DNA from: Eretmocerus hayati
Taxonomy: Eukaryota > Arthropoda > Insecta > Hymenoptera > Aphelinidae
DNA: 64,000 nt
Reading direction: 5' to 3'
Assembly (NCBI GenBank): GCA_029851415.1
Contig: CM056741.1
Coordinates: 68,872,282 to 68,936,281, forward strand
The notes beneath the pieces were generated by a model that was given only the letters and a program-made list of their open reading frames with translations, did no database searches and was not told the DNA's origin. How positions within the stretch are numbered: the stretch's first letter is position 1; each line of letters begins with the position of its first letter. Below are positions 1 to 12,474 of the stretch, piece after piece. Made by a program: the position numbers and the translations under genes.

Positions 1-590
1 ATCCACGCTCGATCATCCTAACACGAGACTCCAGAATTTTTTCATCCAAGTCATAAAAAGAAGCCCACCAATGCTCTGGAATGTTACGTGGGCTCTTCTG
101 CTTTCACTTTTCAATGAAATGCGGCAATGGCCAATATCATTCAATCAATTGTCCCGAGGCTATGGTACAATCTTCCACAGGCCAATTTCTAACATTCCCC
201 AAAAATTTTTGCTTCCGAAAGGATACCGTACGAATGTTCGTAAGCCTCCAGATTGACCCCTCATCGGATGAGCCATGTCACTAGGCTAACGGTGTGGCAT
301 ATATTTTGGGTAGAGATTGATGGCTTTTTATCGACTAGGAAACCCGTCCTCACTGTTTTTGGGAGATTCCTTGGGTAGGTAGGGATTATTCGATGTCCAA
401 TGAGAAGAGGGCGAGGGGGGACCCGTAAAAGAAGAAGCTGCATCTTCGCATGCTGTGTGCGAGCATGCGTGAGCTTTGGAAGGAGAGGGGGCCAGCCAGG
501 AGTCACCGGTCAGCCACACGCAGCAGATGAGGAGCACATTCGAAAATTCTGTGTATTTTTTCTCTCTCGCGCATATCGTTGCACGTCCAA
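1..590. other. Upstream flank of first Osiris gene, no gene seen
   Basis: I see no convincing coding frame or repeat here. The short open frames overlap on both strands and resemble nothing I recognise. The stretch probably contains distal regulatory DNA of the Osiris gene that starts at 795, but no element can be named from sequence alone. Confidence 0.4.
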
Positions 591-591
591 C

Positions 592-632
592 CATCTCTCT
601 CTCTCTATCTCTCTCTGTCTCTCTTTAGCTGG
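592..632. repeat. CT-rich simple repeat
   Basis: An imperfect (TC)n tract broken by single A and G bases lies about 50 bp upstream of the TATA box of the first Osiris gene. On the + strand it could act as a GAGA-factor type site, because its complement is (GA)n, but that role is inference. Confidence 0.7.
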
Positions 633-679
633 ATCTCTGGCTGTTAGTTCGTGCACGCCTCACTCTCGATCGAAGTCCC

Positions 680-715
680 GGTATAAATAGTCACCGGCTT
701 ACACCTGTGTTTCTG
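680..715 (+). promoter_or_regulatory. Core promoter of Osiris gene 1
   Basis: TATAAATA lies at 682-689 and CTTACACCTG at 698-707, about 90-110 bp before the ATG at 795. The same two boxes, with the same 16-bp offset, precede the second Osiris gene (4787 and 4803). This supports a true conserved core promoter. CACCTG is an E-box of the Snail/ZEB type. Transcription should begin near 710-715 by TATA spacing; that is inference. Confidence 0.7.
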
Positions 716-794
716 ATTCGTTCGTCGCTCGTTCAACCGACAAGACTTGTAAAAAATTCATCATCTCATCTCTCCGCAGCAGAGACGAGCAACC

Positions 795-2969
795 ATGAAG
801 AGTTTCAGCCTAATTATCGCGTTCGCGCTTCTAGCTTGTGCTTACGGTCAGTCCATCAACGAGTGCCTCGAGAAGGACAGCATCTCGTGCATCCAGAAGA
901 GCCTGTACAGAAAGGCGAGGGAATTCTTTGACAAGGAAAGCCTGGAAATTGTGTCTGGAGTCAGCCTAGTCAAGTCCAACGAAAGGTCGGCCAAGAGCGG
1001 AAAGGAACTCGTCTACGATCAGGAGATCGATCAGTCCCTTGACGTCGCCCACAGACAGACCGCCCTCGAAAGCTTCATCGGCGAGGAAGTCAGCGAGTTC
1101 TTCAATGGACGCAGCTTGAGGGTCAGTTGATTGGTGCTAATTGTGTTGCTTTTTCACGCGCGCGCAGTGGTTTTTTTTGAAATTTTTTTTTCTATTCATT
1201 CTTTCTCTTTTGAGTGCGATTTGTGTTCAATGAATTCCCAATGGGTAAACTGAAAAGTTGTGGAAAATGGCTCATAAGTATGAATACTTCTTGAAATTCT
1301 TGATGGAAAGCGATAAATGCAACTTTTCAATTTTCTGTGTGAACGCAACTTCAAAACTGTTATTTTGTAAATCCAGGATGCTTTCATTAATATTCAGAAA
1401 CTTTCGCTCATCATGCGATGCGTCATCTCACAAAATCCTTGCGGGTACATTTTGCATTCGCGTATATAACTCAGAGCATACCATTGACTCTCTCCGTTCA
1501 TCCGCCTCACATGTCATCTCTGGCTAGTAATTCGTGTTGACGCACGGGGAATCCATCGGATCAATCGATGATAGTAATTAAGGTAGATAATCGAGAAGAT
1601 TGAGCACATTCAGCATGTCGTGACCGAGATTTTGAATTGTTTTTGACTTTGAAAAAGACCAAGTACCACGGTGTTTTTTGATTGAACTAAAAAAACTCCT
1701 TCCAAACACGGTCTTGAAATGTTTTCCTGTGGTTCTGAAAAAATTTTTAAATTTCAATTCAGATGATCATTTCTTTTGACCATTTTCAAGGTTTGGTTTT
1801 CTTTTCTCAAATCATTCTCCTTTGAGCTGAGTAAAAATTAATCCAAAACCATATTATGAAGATACTTTCCTGCGGGTTAATCAAACGTCAACACTGTCTA
1901 AACTTGATCAAAATTTCTTCATCAGTTTTGACTGAGATTGGAACTGGCATTGTTGAAACACAAAAAACTGATTTTCAGTGTCGTTCACTAACAAAAAGAT
2001 CTCGGAGCTATTGCTGGAAGTGATCGTTCATGGTTCAACTTGTGTAATGCAGCGCATCGTCATAGAACGCTTTTCTTGTTACGCTAGCGGACGAATTTAC
2101 TTTCACCCTCACCTTTGGTATATAACTTACGCTTTTCAGCATTATACCATTGAATGTATTACATGTTAACTCAGACGCTCGGGACTCACGCGCCATAAAA
2201 TTTATTCGAAATGATAATGTCGATATTAACATCGATATGACCGATTCACAAACTCTCTCATTACTCGCGATATTGCCATTGGTGGATGGAATTCAAATGA
2301 GCTGTTTCTTTTACAGATCAACTTCTCACCTATCATTGAGAAGATTGGAGACTCTGCTCGTGCCCTCAGTGACTCCGTCCCCAAGGAATACAGGGAAGCC
2401 GTCGATGATGTTGTCGAAGGTAATTGCCTTATTTAATTGTATAAACTGCAGTAAATTGCCTTATCCAAACTATCCCTTTCACATCGTTTTCTCCCTGATT
2501 ATCAAATATTCTCATCCTGCCTAAATCAGTTCCCTGACGAAATTCTGTAAATACTGTCCCATTCCAAAATTTCTGAGAAATCTTCACAGCTTTTACGATA
2601 AGGTACTAAAATATAATATTTCCAACAGCCCGAGGCAAGAAAAAGTCCCTGAAGAAGCTCATCCCCCTTCTGCTGCTTGCCAAGGCTAAAATCGGCCTCC
2701 TGGCCACCCTCGCCTACTTCGGAATCGCCCTGCTCGCCAAGAAAGCCATCTTCGTATCGATCATCTCCATCGCCATCTCCGCATTCATCGGTCTCAAATC
2801 TCTCTGGGACAAAAAATCTGGTGGTGGACACGACGCTTCTGCCTTTACCGGAGGCTGGAGCACCGGAGGAAGCTCTGGATACTCATCCGGCGGTGGCTGG
2901 GCATCTGGCACTGACGACTCTCACGGTGGCTACTCCGCACACAGCCAGGCTTACTCCGGCTACCACTAA
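795..2969 (+). CDS. Osiris family protein (DUF1676), gene 1, three exons
   Basis: Exons are 795-1121, 2317-2419 and 2629-2969, giving 256 aa. The introns begin GTCAGT and GTAATT and end ACAG and ACAG, in phases 0 and 1. The start is the first ATG after the TATA box, and it opens a signal peptide (residues 1-18, hydrophobic, cleavage after AYG). The pair C24 and C32 in NECLEKDSISC is the N-terminal two-cysteine region of Osiris proteins. Exon 3 has a basic patch (RGKKKSLKK), a long hydrophobic segment at about residues 155-200, a Gly/Ser-rich tail and the C-terminal AQAY motif typical of the family. Osiris proteins are insect-specific, secretory or endomembrane proteins linked to cuticle formation, and occur in large tandem clusters. 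Gene 2 directly downstream is its paralogue. I cannot assign the Osiris number. Confidence 0.92.
1122..2316 (+). other. Intron 1 of Osiris gene 1
   Basis: The intron starts GTCAGT and ends TTTTACAG, in phase 0. I see no nested gene or recognisable element in its 1.2 kb. First introns of this size are a plausible place for enhancers, but none is identifiable here. Confidence 0.8.
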
Positions 2970-4780
2970 AAATTTCCATCCAAAAATATTCCAAGCATCG
3001 TCGAGCGATCTCGGGTGAGATCCGGCGACACAATTACGCCAAGTCGTCGCCCTCTGTGAATCGTTCGATCGGTGAACATGATGTCTCGTCGCGAGAAATT
3101 TCGGCAGCGCCAGCCACCATCAGGACTCTTCGTATCATATTAATCATCGCACGAGACGTCGGAGCGGTTTGACCCCGTTCTCAGCGATCGGGCCCCAAAA
3201 TTTGACCCGCAAAAACGCTCGGCAACGCGGGATCAGACTCTCAAAAGTGAAACCAAAACCGGTTCCCGTCCGATTGTTGCGAGATGATCGTACGCCAACC
3301 GTCGCCGAACTCTTGTATCTGGATATCAAATTTCAATTTCACATCCGGGACTGCCGTGTGCATTCGTGTACCGATTCCTTAGGAATTTTTAGACAATTGT
3401 CATCTTACAATGTATCTTACCTCTGTAAATAGTAACTGCGAATCATTGGTGATCATTTGACGCGGGTCACACAATGAATTATCTCTGATGTTTGAGAGTA
3501 GCTCCTTTGGTAGCTTTTTTATCTTTTGTATGGCCGTATTGGCAAAAAGTTCATTGAGGCATTATCTGAATCGACAATATCGATGAATATACTGATTGTT
3601 ATGACGGAAACATCTTGAAATGTTATAAGTCGAAGAAATCAAAATACTTGTTGCCATTAATCTTATTATTTATCGATTCAACAATAAGATACCCATTGTT
3701 TCACATGTACATACTTATTATAAATCGCACATACATTATAAAACTGAACTATTCATTGATGACTCACCCCCTTCGTTTAATAGAGTATCTCAATGGATTA
3801 GCTTTCTTAACTTTTTTCTGAAATTGAGAGATCGATGAATCATGATGCTTCATTTAGGAGGCCCCCCTCCATTTATCCAAACCATGAGTCGCACCCATTC
3901 CAAACCTTCTAATTTGGTTGAGTAGTTTGGGAATCCATAACCAACGACTCAGCCGTTAAACTGCTGACGTTAATAATTCGGGCTTTCGAATGAGAGTAGG
4001 TTTCAATAAACTTCCATTGCAATAATACATGTTATTTGCTCCAACACGTTTCTCATATTTATTTCCGTGATCTCTCGAAGGAAAAATTGGTACCAAAAAA
4101 TATTCTGTGGGTCATAAGAGTGAATCCTGTCCAACATCCGAACATAATCATTCAAATGTGGAAATCAAGTCAATCAGTCCAAGTCCTGGTAGATGACACA
4201 CTGAGAGCTGTGGTATCTCGATCGCTTTCTTTTTCTTCTCTAGCTTTTATTGGGCCGCCCCCGCAAATTAGTCAGAAAGCTCGTGCACACATGATCGGAC
4301 AGAATTACTCAAGCTAGAATGTCGAACGGAGAGTGAGCTTCATTGTGCTCACAGAGTGATGCATTGCGTGCATGACTGACCGAAGATGGAGGAACAAAGA
4401 CAGAAAGATATATGGTCGTTTGACGATCGAAAAAGCGGGACAGCGTAGAGAGATAATGCATGGGAAAGAGTAGGGATCGGTTTGCCCACAGCCAAAATAT
4501 GGACCAAAAGGGCACGTATGGCCGGTTCAAGCAAATTATAACTCCATCGCGAGCACGGCAGGCACAGCAGTCAAAACTCCGGGTCAAAAGAATTTTGGTC
4601 TCTCAAATTTTGCAAGAAGTGATGGCGGCACACCTTGTACAGGGCGTTATATGGGGGGCGGCCAACGCTTGCTGATGTAGACAATGACTACGCGCGATGC
4701 ACATGATGCACTTAGAGGAGCTCTGTTTTTTTCTGTCCTCGTCTCACGTCCTCTGGTTCCGCTCTGTGGGCATCGAGACG
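2970..4780. other. 3'UTR of gene 1 and intergenic spacer
   Basis: No coding gene is visible. The nearest good AATAAA downstream of the gene 1 stop is at 4005-4010, which would give a 3'UTR of about 1 kb. That is possible but unproven. The spacer then runs to the gene 2 promoter at 4787. Confidence 0.4.
4005..4010 (+). terminator. Candidate polyadenylation signal of Osiris gene 1
   Basis: A canonical AATAAA lies about 1040 bp after the stop codon at 2967-2969. No closer perfect copy was noticed. Transcript 3' ends would decide it. Confidence 0.3.
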
Positions 4781-4784
4781 ATCC

Positions 4785-4820
4785 CGTATATATTGCAAAG
4801 GACTTACACCTGCATGCGTG
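4785..4820 (+). promoter_or_regulatory. Core promoter of Osiris gene 2
   Basis: TATATATT lies at 4787-4794 and CTTACACCTG at 4803-4812. The order and 16-bp offset are the same as in gene 1. The ATG follows at 4884. Conservation of a 10-bp box at fixed spacing in two otherwise diverged upstream regions supports function. Confidence 0.7.
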
Positions 4821-4883
4821 ACTCGCTGTTTGCTCGTTGGTCTGAAAACACAAAACCTACACGCTATCCTAGTTCAGTGCAGC

Positions 4884-7800
4884 ATGAAGCTTCCGGTGAC
4901 AATAGTTGTCGCGATTTTTTCTTGCGCTCGGACACAGCGCATCGACGAATGCTTGCAGAGAGACAGCATATCTTGCATCCAGAAAAGTTTCTACCGTGGA
5001 GCGAGGGATTTTTTTGATAGGGATAGTTTTGATATTCTGCCTGGGATCAGTTTGATCAAGTCGCAAGAGGATGACAGGAGCTCTAGGAAGAGTAAGGCCT
5101 TGGCGTACGAGAAACAGATCGACGAGTCTTCCAGTTTTATGCAGAGGCAATCTACCTTGGAAAGTTTCATCAGAGATGGTTTGAGTGATTTTCTTACTGG
5201 ACGGAGCTTGAAGGTCAGTTGGTTTTGCGTATACTCAATTCCGGGTTTGAATACAATGGAATTTTCCGGGATTCAAAACTCAGGTTGGAATCATTTTCGA
5301 TCTTTCTGGGTGGTTAGTAGCAATTAGGGAATTTGAATCAAACTAGTTTCCCATCCAGGGTCGATCAAACACATGTAATCGATCCTGGATGGCTACTTCT
5401 GGAATTTTGAAGAGAGTCTCCCTAAAATCTTTGGCCAACTCTACAACCTCCTGCTTAATTTTCGCGGGAACAATAATTATGCGTTATTACCAAATTGTGG
5501 ATATGGTTTTATATACGTGGCCTATGAGATGGATAGATAGTGTCTTGATGGCCATTCTCTGACCAGAAAAACAAACTTCATCATGGTTTTTCGTAAACGA
5601 ATAAGAATAATCATCGGACCGATCACTGAGAATCTTCTCGGACAATAATCAAAAATGAGCAGATTTAAACGGAGTTCGTACTTGGACGGTGACCACCCAT
5701 TCTGCGTTTGCCTGGTTACTGGTCCCAAACACGGTAGATTTAGCAGACCCAAAAGGGGTGGTCACCCATCCGAGTATTAATCACATCTCATATCTTATCC
5801 CACGTTGTTCAAATTTGATTATCGGACATAAAGATGCCCGGCGATCCCTCTGATGTTTATTTTCATCTCTTCACAAGATCTTGAGATGAAACTTGTATGC
5901 ATAGACGTAATGCTAGATATCCCTAGCCTTGTCTATCTGATCTAATCATTTACCTCAGGGTCTACCATCTATCCATCTCACGGGTCACATGTACAAACCA
6001 TATCCAGAATTCGATAAGTATACAAAAATATTGTCTGAGCATGCTCATCATGCACAGCGGGTGAGTTCAGCGCGAAAGTTTGTAGAGTCAGCAAAGTTTA
6101 CAGAGTTAAGAGTTCCCAAACCACCCAAACATCAATATGAGCTATCCAACTAATTTTTCTCAAACCACGCCAACCGGAAAGATCACTGTCGTTTGATCGA
6201 GCGCGAATGCTATGATAAATTCGAACTAAAAGATTTTGGAAAAGAATGGACTAAAAGTTATATTCATCGTCTCTAGATGCAATGATTGTCTCCAGTGTGC
6301 CTGACAAAAATCGTCAGGTGTACAGTTTGATTCGCCGATAAGTATCTTTACCTCCATTAGCGCCTGAAATGACACATTCACGAGATTTCGCTGAGGCTCG
6401 TTTTCGAGTACAAAATCGTCCTCAAAAGAAAGTGAATTCATGTAAGCGACGTAAAATTGTCTGAACTTCCAAAATATGTGGTACAAAACTTTGTGCAAGG
6501 CGATCCTGAAGAGCTACATTCAATCGCTTCCCCAAAAAACACAACTCGATGCATTCAAAATCGTGTTTAGACGGCGATTTCATTCCCAAAATCGATTGAT
6601 ATGCCTTTGAGAATCCGAAATAGCAAGTTATTGGGTCCTAAACATTGAAATTTGTGATTTAGAAAAATTTCTATTAACAAATTTTCGCCCAATATATTGA
6701 CCGATATGAAAAAAAGTTGTTGGACGCCTTTTCATCGCGATCAAAACCTCCTCACCCCATCCGAGCTCAATTCTGAACACCAAATATCTCCTAATGAGTA
6801 TCATATGACATGTGTTCTACGTGAAACTTTCCGTCCTTGAAGATTCCGTGAACAGAGTTTGATCAGGCTGACGTTTGAAGCGAGAAAATGCGTATTATCA
6901 TCAGATTTTACCTTCTTAGAATGGAAACTTTTTGTGAGATCCAACTATCACCGTGAAAATCGATACATCGTCACTCGAGACATTGAACAATTGAATCTGC
7001 GAGCGACGAAACCATGGTATCAGAATGCAGCATTTACATCCAGAATAGCATCAAACCAGACAAGATCTCAATAGCACTAGTGTGCTCATGATAGACTCGT
7101 CATCAAATCTTCGTTATTCCCTAACTTATGTCGATCACAACCCTCAGAAAATGATCATGAGAAAAGCTTCTAATGTAAAATTGACAGTTCTTCCCGACCA
7201 TCCAGTTAGAGCTGAAATATAATGCCATATCAAACAAAGAAGCTAATTTCTTTTGAAAATTTTCCTTTTCCACGTCATGCAGCTTGAGTGCGATTCAGAC
7301 TGATGCGACGTCGTCAAATTTTGACTGTACATTCTGAAGAATGGAAAACCTACGATTATAATATATCGCATGATAATCCATCAGGAACTATTTAATGCTC
7401 CTCATTGAAATCGAAAGGGGTGAGAGATTTTGATGCCAATGAATAGCAACTTTTTCTGTTCCAGTCGATGTCTTGGGTCCAGATTCGTCAACCGAATTTT
7501 CTCGGCTCATAGATTCGTACTTCTGAACTCAATGATATGTATTTTTGATCTCCCAGAACTATCTCAATCAATTTTGGGCAATGAACTATCTAGGATCTAA
7601 AAGCGATTTTGAATGTGAATCATCGTATCTTTTGGCAGAAAAATTGAATATAGCCCTTCAGGATCACTTCGAACGGAATTTTGTATCACATATTTTGAAA
7701 GTTCAGACAATTTCACGTCGAATTCATCAACTCCATATTCTTATGAAGGCTATCTCATACTCAACAACGAGCTCCAAAAAGATCTCGTAAATGTGTCACT

Positions 7801-10578
7801 TCAGGCGCTGATGGGTTGAGAGATTGAATATAACTGTTTTGAAAGATTGAAAAAAAGTCCCCGATTTGCGACAACCATTCCACACTGCAGTATATATTCG
7901 CACGCAGCTATATTTTGAGAAGAGGTGGTAATCTTCCATTATATCTCTCAATCCCTGACGAAGAAGGAGCCTTGAATTATCATTGGAATGATAGTTCTAA
8001 TATGACTTTGTAACGAAAGATTCGAATTAGATTTTCGTGATCATTGACAGGTCTCAATAATTTACGATGTTAAACTCACCAATTTCATCATTGGCTCTTT
8101 CGTTTTATTCTATTTCAGATCGATTTCGTACCAATTCTGGACAGGCTCAACCAATCAGCTAGAGCTTTCAGCGATTCTGTTCCCAAAGAGATTCAACAAA
8201 CAGCAGACGCCATCAGTGAAGGTAACTCCTAAACACCAAATCTTACACGAACCAAGCAAAATAACTCAAATCTGAACCCGTCTAAGATTACTTTGCATCA
8301 TGAAATAATTTCCACGCAACAAAACATCATTACAAGTTTCCAAGGTCGATCGGGGGAGTAATTTCCAGATCACATTGGCGATTCAATTTGAGAATTCTTA
8401 CACATCGTGTTAGATGAGTGTTTTGAGACACTGTTTGAATGTCTTCCCACCACGGATCTTCTTCTGTCGCTCGCAGTTTACAGAAAAAAGCATACCTTAT
8501 TATCCCGCTACAAGATCCAACTTTTGTGCTATTGTATTGTTACCTACTATCTCCAGCGGTTGTGCGGAAGAGAGATATTTTTGCATAAACCTCTTTCGTC
8601 GAGATGAAGAACGATATAGTGGATTTCGACTCAAGGACACTTAGCATCCTCGCGTTTGGCTGGAGTTGCAAAAAGTCACTCAGGATACGAAATTCAGATT
8701 TTTCGCGCATGTATTGTTGACTACTATCTCTATCAGCTGCCTTGGAATAGAACGAAGAAAAATTCGCGTCGTAGCGTCGCATTATCACTCAAATTATGGT
8801 GAAATAGAGTTCAATACTTGGTCGGGTTGATTTTCGGTTTTGTACGCAGATTTCGACCTCCGTAGCCGGAATAAAAATTGCTCGTACTGCTGCGACATGA
8901 GTTCCGCTCCATATCAAAATCTATCACCTCAGAGTATGAGTAGGTGGGAAAAAGGTGATTGAGTGGGTTTTAGGTTCTTGATATTAACACGTTCGCTGCG
9001 ACGGGTCCCACGGGTGGGACCCGTTTTTGTTCGGGCTCTAGTGTACACCAAATGACGTAGACACATCCAATGGCTTCTGTAGCGGATTTTACTCACTATA
9101 TACGATGCCAAGAACATGCGTACAGGCCAGTTTAGGAATCGGACTTGATTTGTTCGAGCTACGCCATAAAAATTGAATTTTCGTGGGAATGTCGATGAAT
9201 AACACAAAAATAGCCCGGAAATTGTGAATATATCAAGTCCGTTTGAATATTTCACAACGTATCTTGTAGCTTATTTGGAAGCTTACGTCAAAAGCTACAA
9301 AATGAGCCCAAGTACGCGTAATTTGAGCGAGACAGAGCCACGTTATCAGAAATTTAGACGCAAAATAACTATGAGACAAACCGAGTAAATGGTTGACATT
9401 GCAATTGCACTTCCTCTCTTCCCAATCTATTTTATCTCTCCGCGTATGAAGAACTTTTCGTATCCAGAGAAGTTAAAGAGTATCTCGAAAAAGCAGCTGT
9501 GTCTCGTGGATTCACGAGGATAGAAAATCATACTCGCGTGGATCACAATCGCAATCCGCGGTTCTTGTACTAGGCAAAAGCTTCCAATTCAGGCGATGCT
9601 CACGAATCACTCGAATGGTACCGGGAAATCAGCAAATGTTCCCAAAAAGCCAAAGATCACATCTTAGGATCACTAAATTTGGTAGTTCGATCATTCACTT
9701 CATCCCCCAATTGCACGATAAAAATTTTCGCGGGTCCCACCGGTGGGACCCGTCGCACTGAAAAGAGTCGGACTTAACTGTGTGCGACGGGTCCCACCGT
9801 TGGGACCCGCGAAAGTTCTTAGATTTCTCGTATATACTACTAAACTGATCACAAATCAAAAGGTTTGACTATTATAGGTGCAAAATCACGCGTTTGTACT
9901 CTCTCGGACTCTGGGACGGAATACCGGTTTTCACCGTCGCAGCGAACGTGTTAATGATAAGTTTATGTATCGAGAAATCCGATGCAGTCCGCGATACGCA
10001 CGTTTCATCTGCTGGAATAATTTGAATTTGAATTGTCAATTCTACGTCAATTCAAACTAAAATACAATTTACTACCAATTGACTCGCGGTATCATTGACA
10101 TTAACTGATTGGTTCTGTAAGCTTGAGACGACTCCGAATGATTTGTTGAGAACTGTTCCTATCGTAACTCATCTTGACTAAAACAGAGTGTACATTGTTC
10201 GCAGGTCGAGGAAGGAAAAAGTTTTACAAGAATCTCATGCCACTCTTGCTTGCCACTAAGCTGAAATTTGGTGTCCTTGCAACATTCGCTTACTTCACTG
10301 TTGTTCTGCTGGCGAAAAAAGCTCTGCTCTTTTCGATTATTTCAGTAATGATTTCAACTTTCATCGGAATCAAGGCCTTGTGGGCGAAAAAAAATGAATT
10401 GCCAGATCCAAGCTTGAGCAGATGGAGCTCAGGAGGTCTCGTCGGATCTATGGGTTGGTCTCCTCCGGCTGTCCCTAGCTCAGGATGGTCACCAAGTGGT
10501 GGTGAATCTGGATGGGAAGATACGCATGGTGCTTACTCATCTCATAATCAGGCGTACACTCACAGTTATCAATCTTGA
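4884..10578 (+). CDS. Osiris family protein (DUF1676), gene 2, three exons
   Basis: Exons are 4884-5213, 8119-8221 and 10205-10578, giving 268 aa with phases 0 and 1 as in gene 1; exon 2 is 103 bp in both. An N-terminal signal peptide (about residues 1-17) is followed by the cysteine pair C23/C31 in DECLQRDSISC. Exon 2 encodes the SARAFSDSVPKE block, which matches SARALSDSVPKE of gene 1. Exon 3 has a basic patch, a hydrophobic segment (about residues 157-200), a Gly/Ser/Trp-rich tail and NQAY near the end. The protein is clearly a tandem duplicate of gene 1 with an expected similar cuticle-related secretory role. Its introns (2905 and 1983 bp) are far longer than those of gene 1 (1195 and 209 bp). 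Intron 2 contains a piggyBac-type MITE. Confidence 0.92.
5214..8118 (+). other. Intron 1 of Osiris gene 2
   Basis: The 2.9-kb phase 0 intron starts GTCAGT, as in gene 1, and ends ATTTCAG. No coding frame of note and no clear transposon ends were found in it. Confidence 0.75.
8988..9950. mobile_element. piggyBac-type MITE in Osiris gene 2 intron 2 (copy 1)
   Basis: TTAA target duplications lie at 8984-8987 and 9951-9954. The terminal inverted repeats begin CACGTTCGCTGCGACGG. At 963 bp with no transposase frame, it is non-autonomous. It carries three palindromes of the type GGGTCCCACCGGTGGGACCC (9002-9023, 9731-9752, 9788-9809). TTAA duplication is the signature of piggyBac-like elements. A second, inverted copy lies at 26102-26992. 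Confidence 0.85.
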
Positions 10579-11659
10579 ATAAGGGTGACATGAGCATGTA
10601 GAGTGTCAAGATCTGCGTTGCTTCGATTGTTGTCTATGCTGAATAGATTGAAAAAATGTGCGGACATCTGTAGATGACTCATTGTCTTTGTGAAATCTGT
10701 AGGCAGCTCATGTGGATGCGTACTCTCGGATTCTTGATTTTTTCAGATTTTTTTGAGTTATCAGATTGGAGAATATATAGCTGATGTTTGAGAAATGCAC
10801 CAGTTATGATTACAACTAAAAGCAGACTACGATCTAGTATCGGATGAGTCAGGAACTGTGGAAGCTCAAGACCCATGTTTTCGTTCAGGGTCGCCTTGTT
10901 TGTCGCCCAAAAATGGAACTCTTGGGGAAATGTATTATGACGAATTCTGGTCATCATTTCAATGAATACTGTGGAATTTGTTGATATTCAGCAATCAGAG
11001 CGATAAATAAGAGTGTTTTGAGAAAAAGTCGCCCATACTATTTCCGATTACCTCTTTGGATATATCTGAGAAGCATTTAACACAGTGGATGAAAACGATA
11101 TAAAGAAAATAAGTTTGCTCACTTATATAACCTAGTGTCCCATTCGATATGAGAAGTTTTACAGGATCTCATAGTCAACGATTGGCTGTCCAGATGGTTG
11201 GTTGATTGATTGAAATTAACTTTATCGAAGTCTGGGGGTATAACCGAGGTTATAACCCCAAGAAACTCTCTGGGATAATGCGATAACAATGTTCATGGGA
11301 TGTAAAATATGTAAAAATAACAGAGATTAAAAAGAAGTAAATACAGGTGATTTTATGGAGAAGTACTATGGGCGCGTGAGTGAGGTCGCGCTTGTTTCTG
11401 AATGTGCAAATATTGTAGTGAAACTTTGTGAGGACACCAGTACTCTTAGCATTGAGAGCTATACTTGTCGACCTGTTAATAAATATCATAAATTCGATTT
11501 ATTTCTGATGACCGATAACTGTGATTAGACCGAAAAAAATTGCTCACGCGGAAAAATCATAAATAGAAGCGCTCTCATGTAACGAGGAATCTAAGTTCTC
11601 TAGTGCATTGCAACAAACTGCGAGACTCACCTAAATCGCGTAAATGTCATCTAACCATA
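10579..11659. other. Downstream flank of Osiris gene 2
   Basis: No gene was found. AATAAA at 11478-11483 is a possible but distant polyadenylation signal. A short hairpin of GGGGTATAACC type lies around 11232-11258. Confidence 0.35.
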
Positions 11660-12474
11660 TAGACTAGGCGAAATCACCGCTATCGCTGGAAAAATTATTC
11701 TAGTGGAATTTTTTCACAGGATCCCCTCCGGAAGACCCTTCTGAATCCGGAAATCCATGTTCCCAGGCGAAATTCGAATGCAAAATTGTCTAAACTGAAA
11801 TTGTTTAAAGAAATTGTCAAAATAAAATTTTCCAGTCAGGAAGTAGATTTTCAAGGTAATTTGGTTTATTTCAAACAGAGAATGTCTTTTGTCATTTTTC
11901 TCTAAAAGCCATTGTTTTCTAGTTAAGAGCGTTTCAAAGTTGAAAAAACGCAAAAATCGCGATTTTCAGCGACCGATTACAGTATGAAAAACGGGAAAAT
12001 CTCATGTTGCCAAAGCGGAAAATTGTTTATTGAGATCTCCTTAACAATATCCAATGGCCAAATTTCATGTTCCCGAGCGATAACCCATCCGCGCGTCGTC
12101 TGCTTCCAAGTGTCGATAAGCCGCGCTATACCGCGCGAAACTGCACATCGTTAACATTGGAAAAACAATGGGTTATCGCTCGGGAACATGAATTTTGGCT
12201 ATTGGATATTGTTAAAGAGATCCCAATAAACAATATTCCGCTTTGATAACATGAGATTTTCCCAAATAAGCCAAATCTTAAAAATTTACTTCCTGACCGA
12301 AAAATTTTATTTTGACAATTTGTTTAAACAATTTCAGTTTAAACAATTTTGCATTCGAATTTCGCCTGGGAACATGGATTTTCGGATTCAGAAGAGTCTT
12401 CCGGAGGTTATCCTGCGAAAAAAATTCCACTAGGATAATCTTTCCAGCGATGGCGGTGATTTCGCATAGTCTAA
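11660..12474. mobile_element. Palindromic non-autonomous DNA element
   Basis: Outer inverted arms (11660-11870 against 12265-12474) begin TAGACTA, followed by GCGAAATCACCGC. Inner arms (about 11985-12070 against 12165-12260) also pair. The unit therefore folds almost end to end and encodes nothing of note. The target duplication is unclear, so the superfamily cannot be assigned. Confidence 0.75.
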
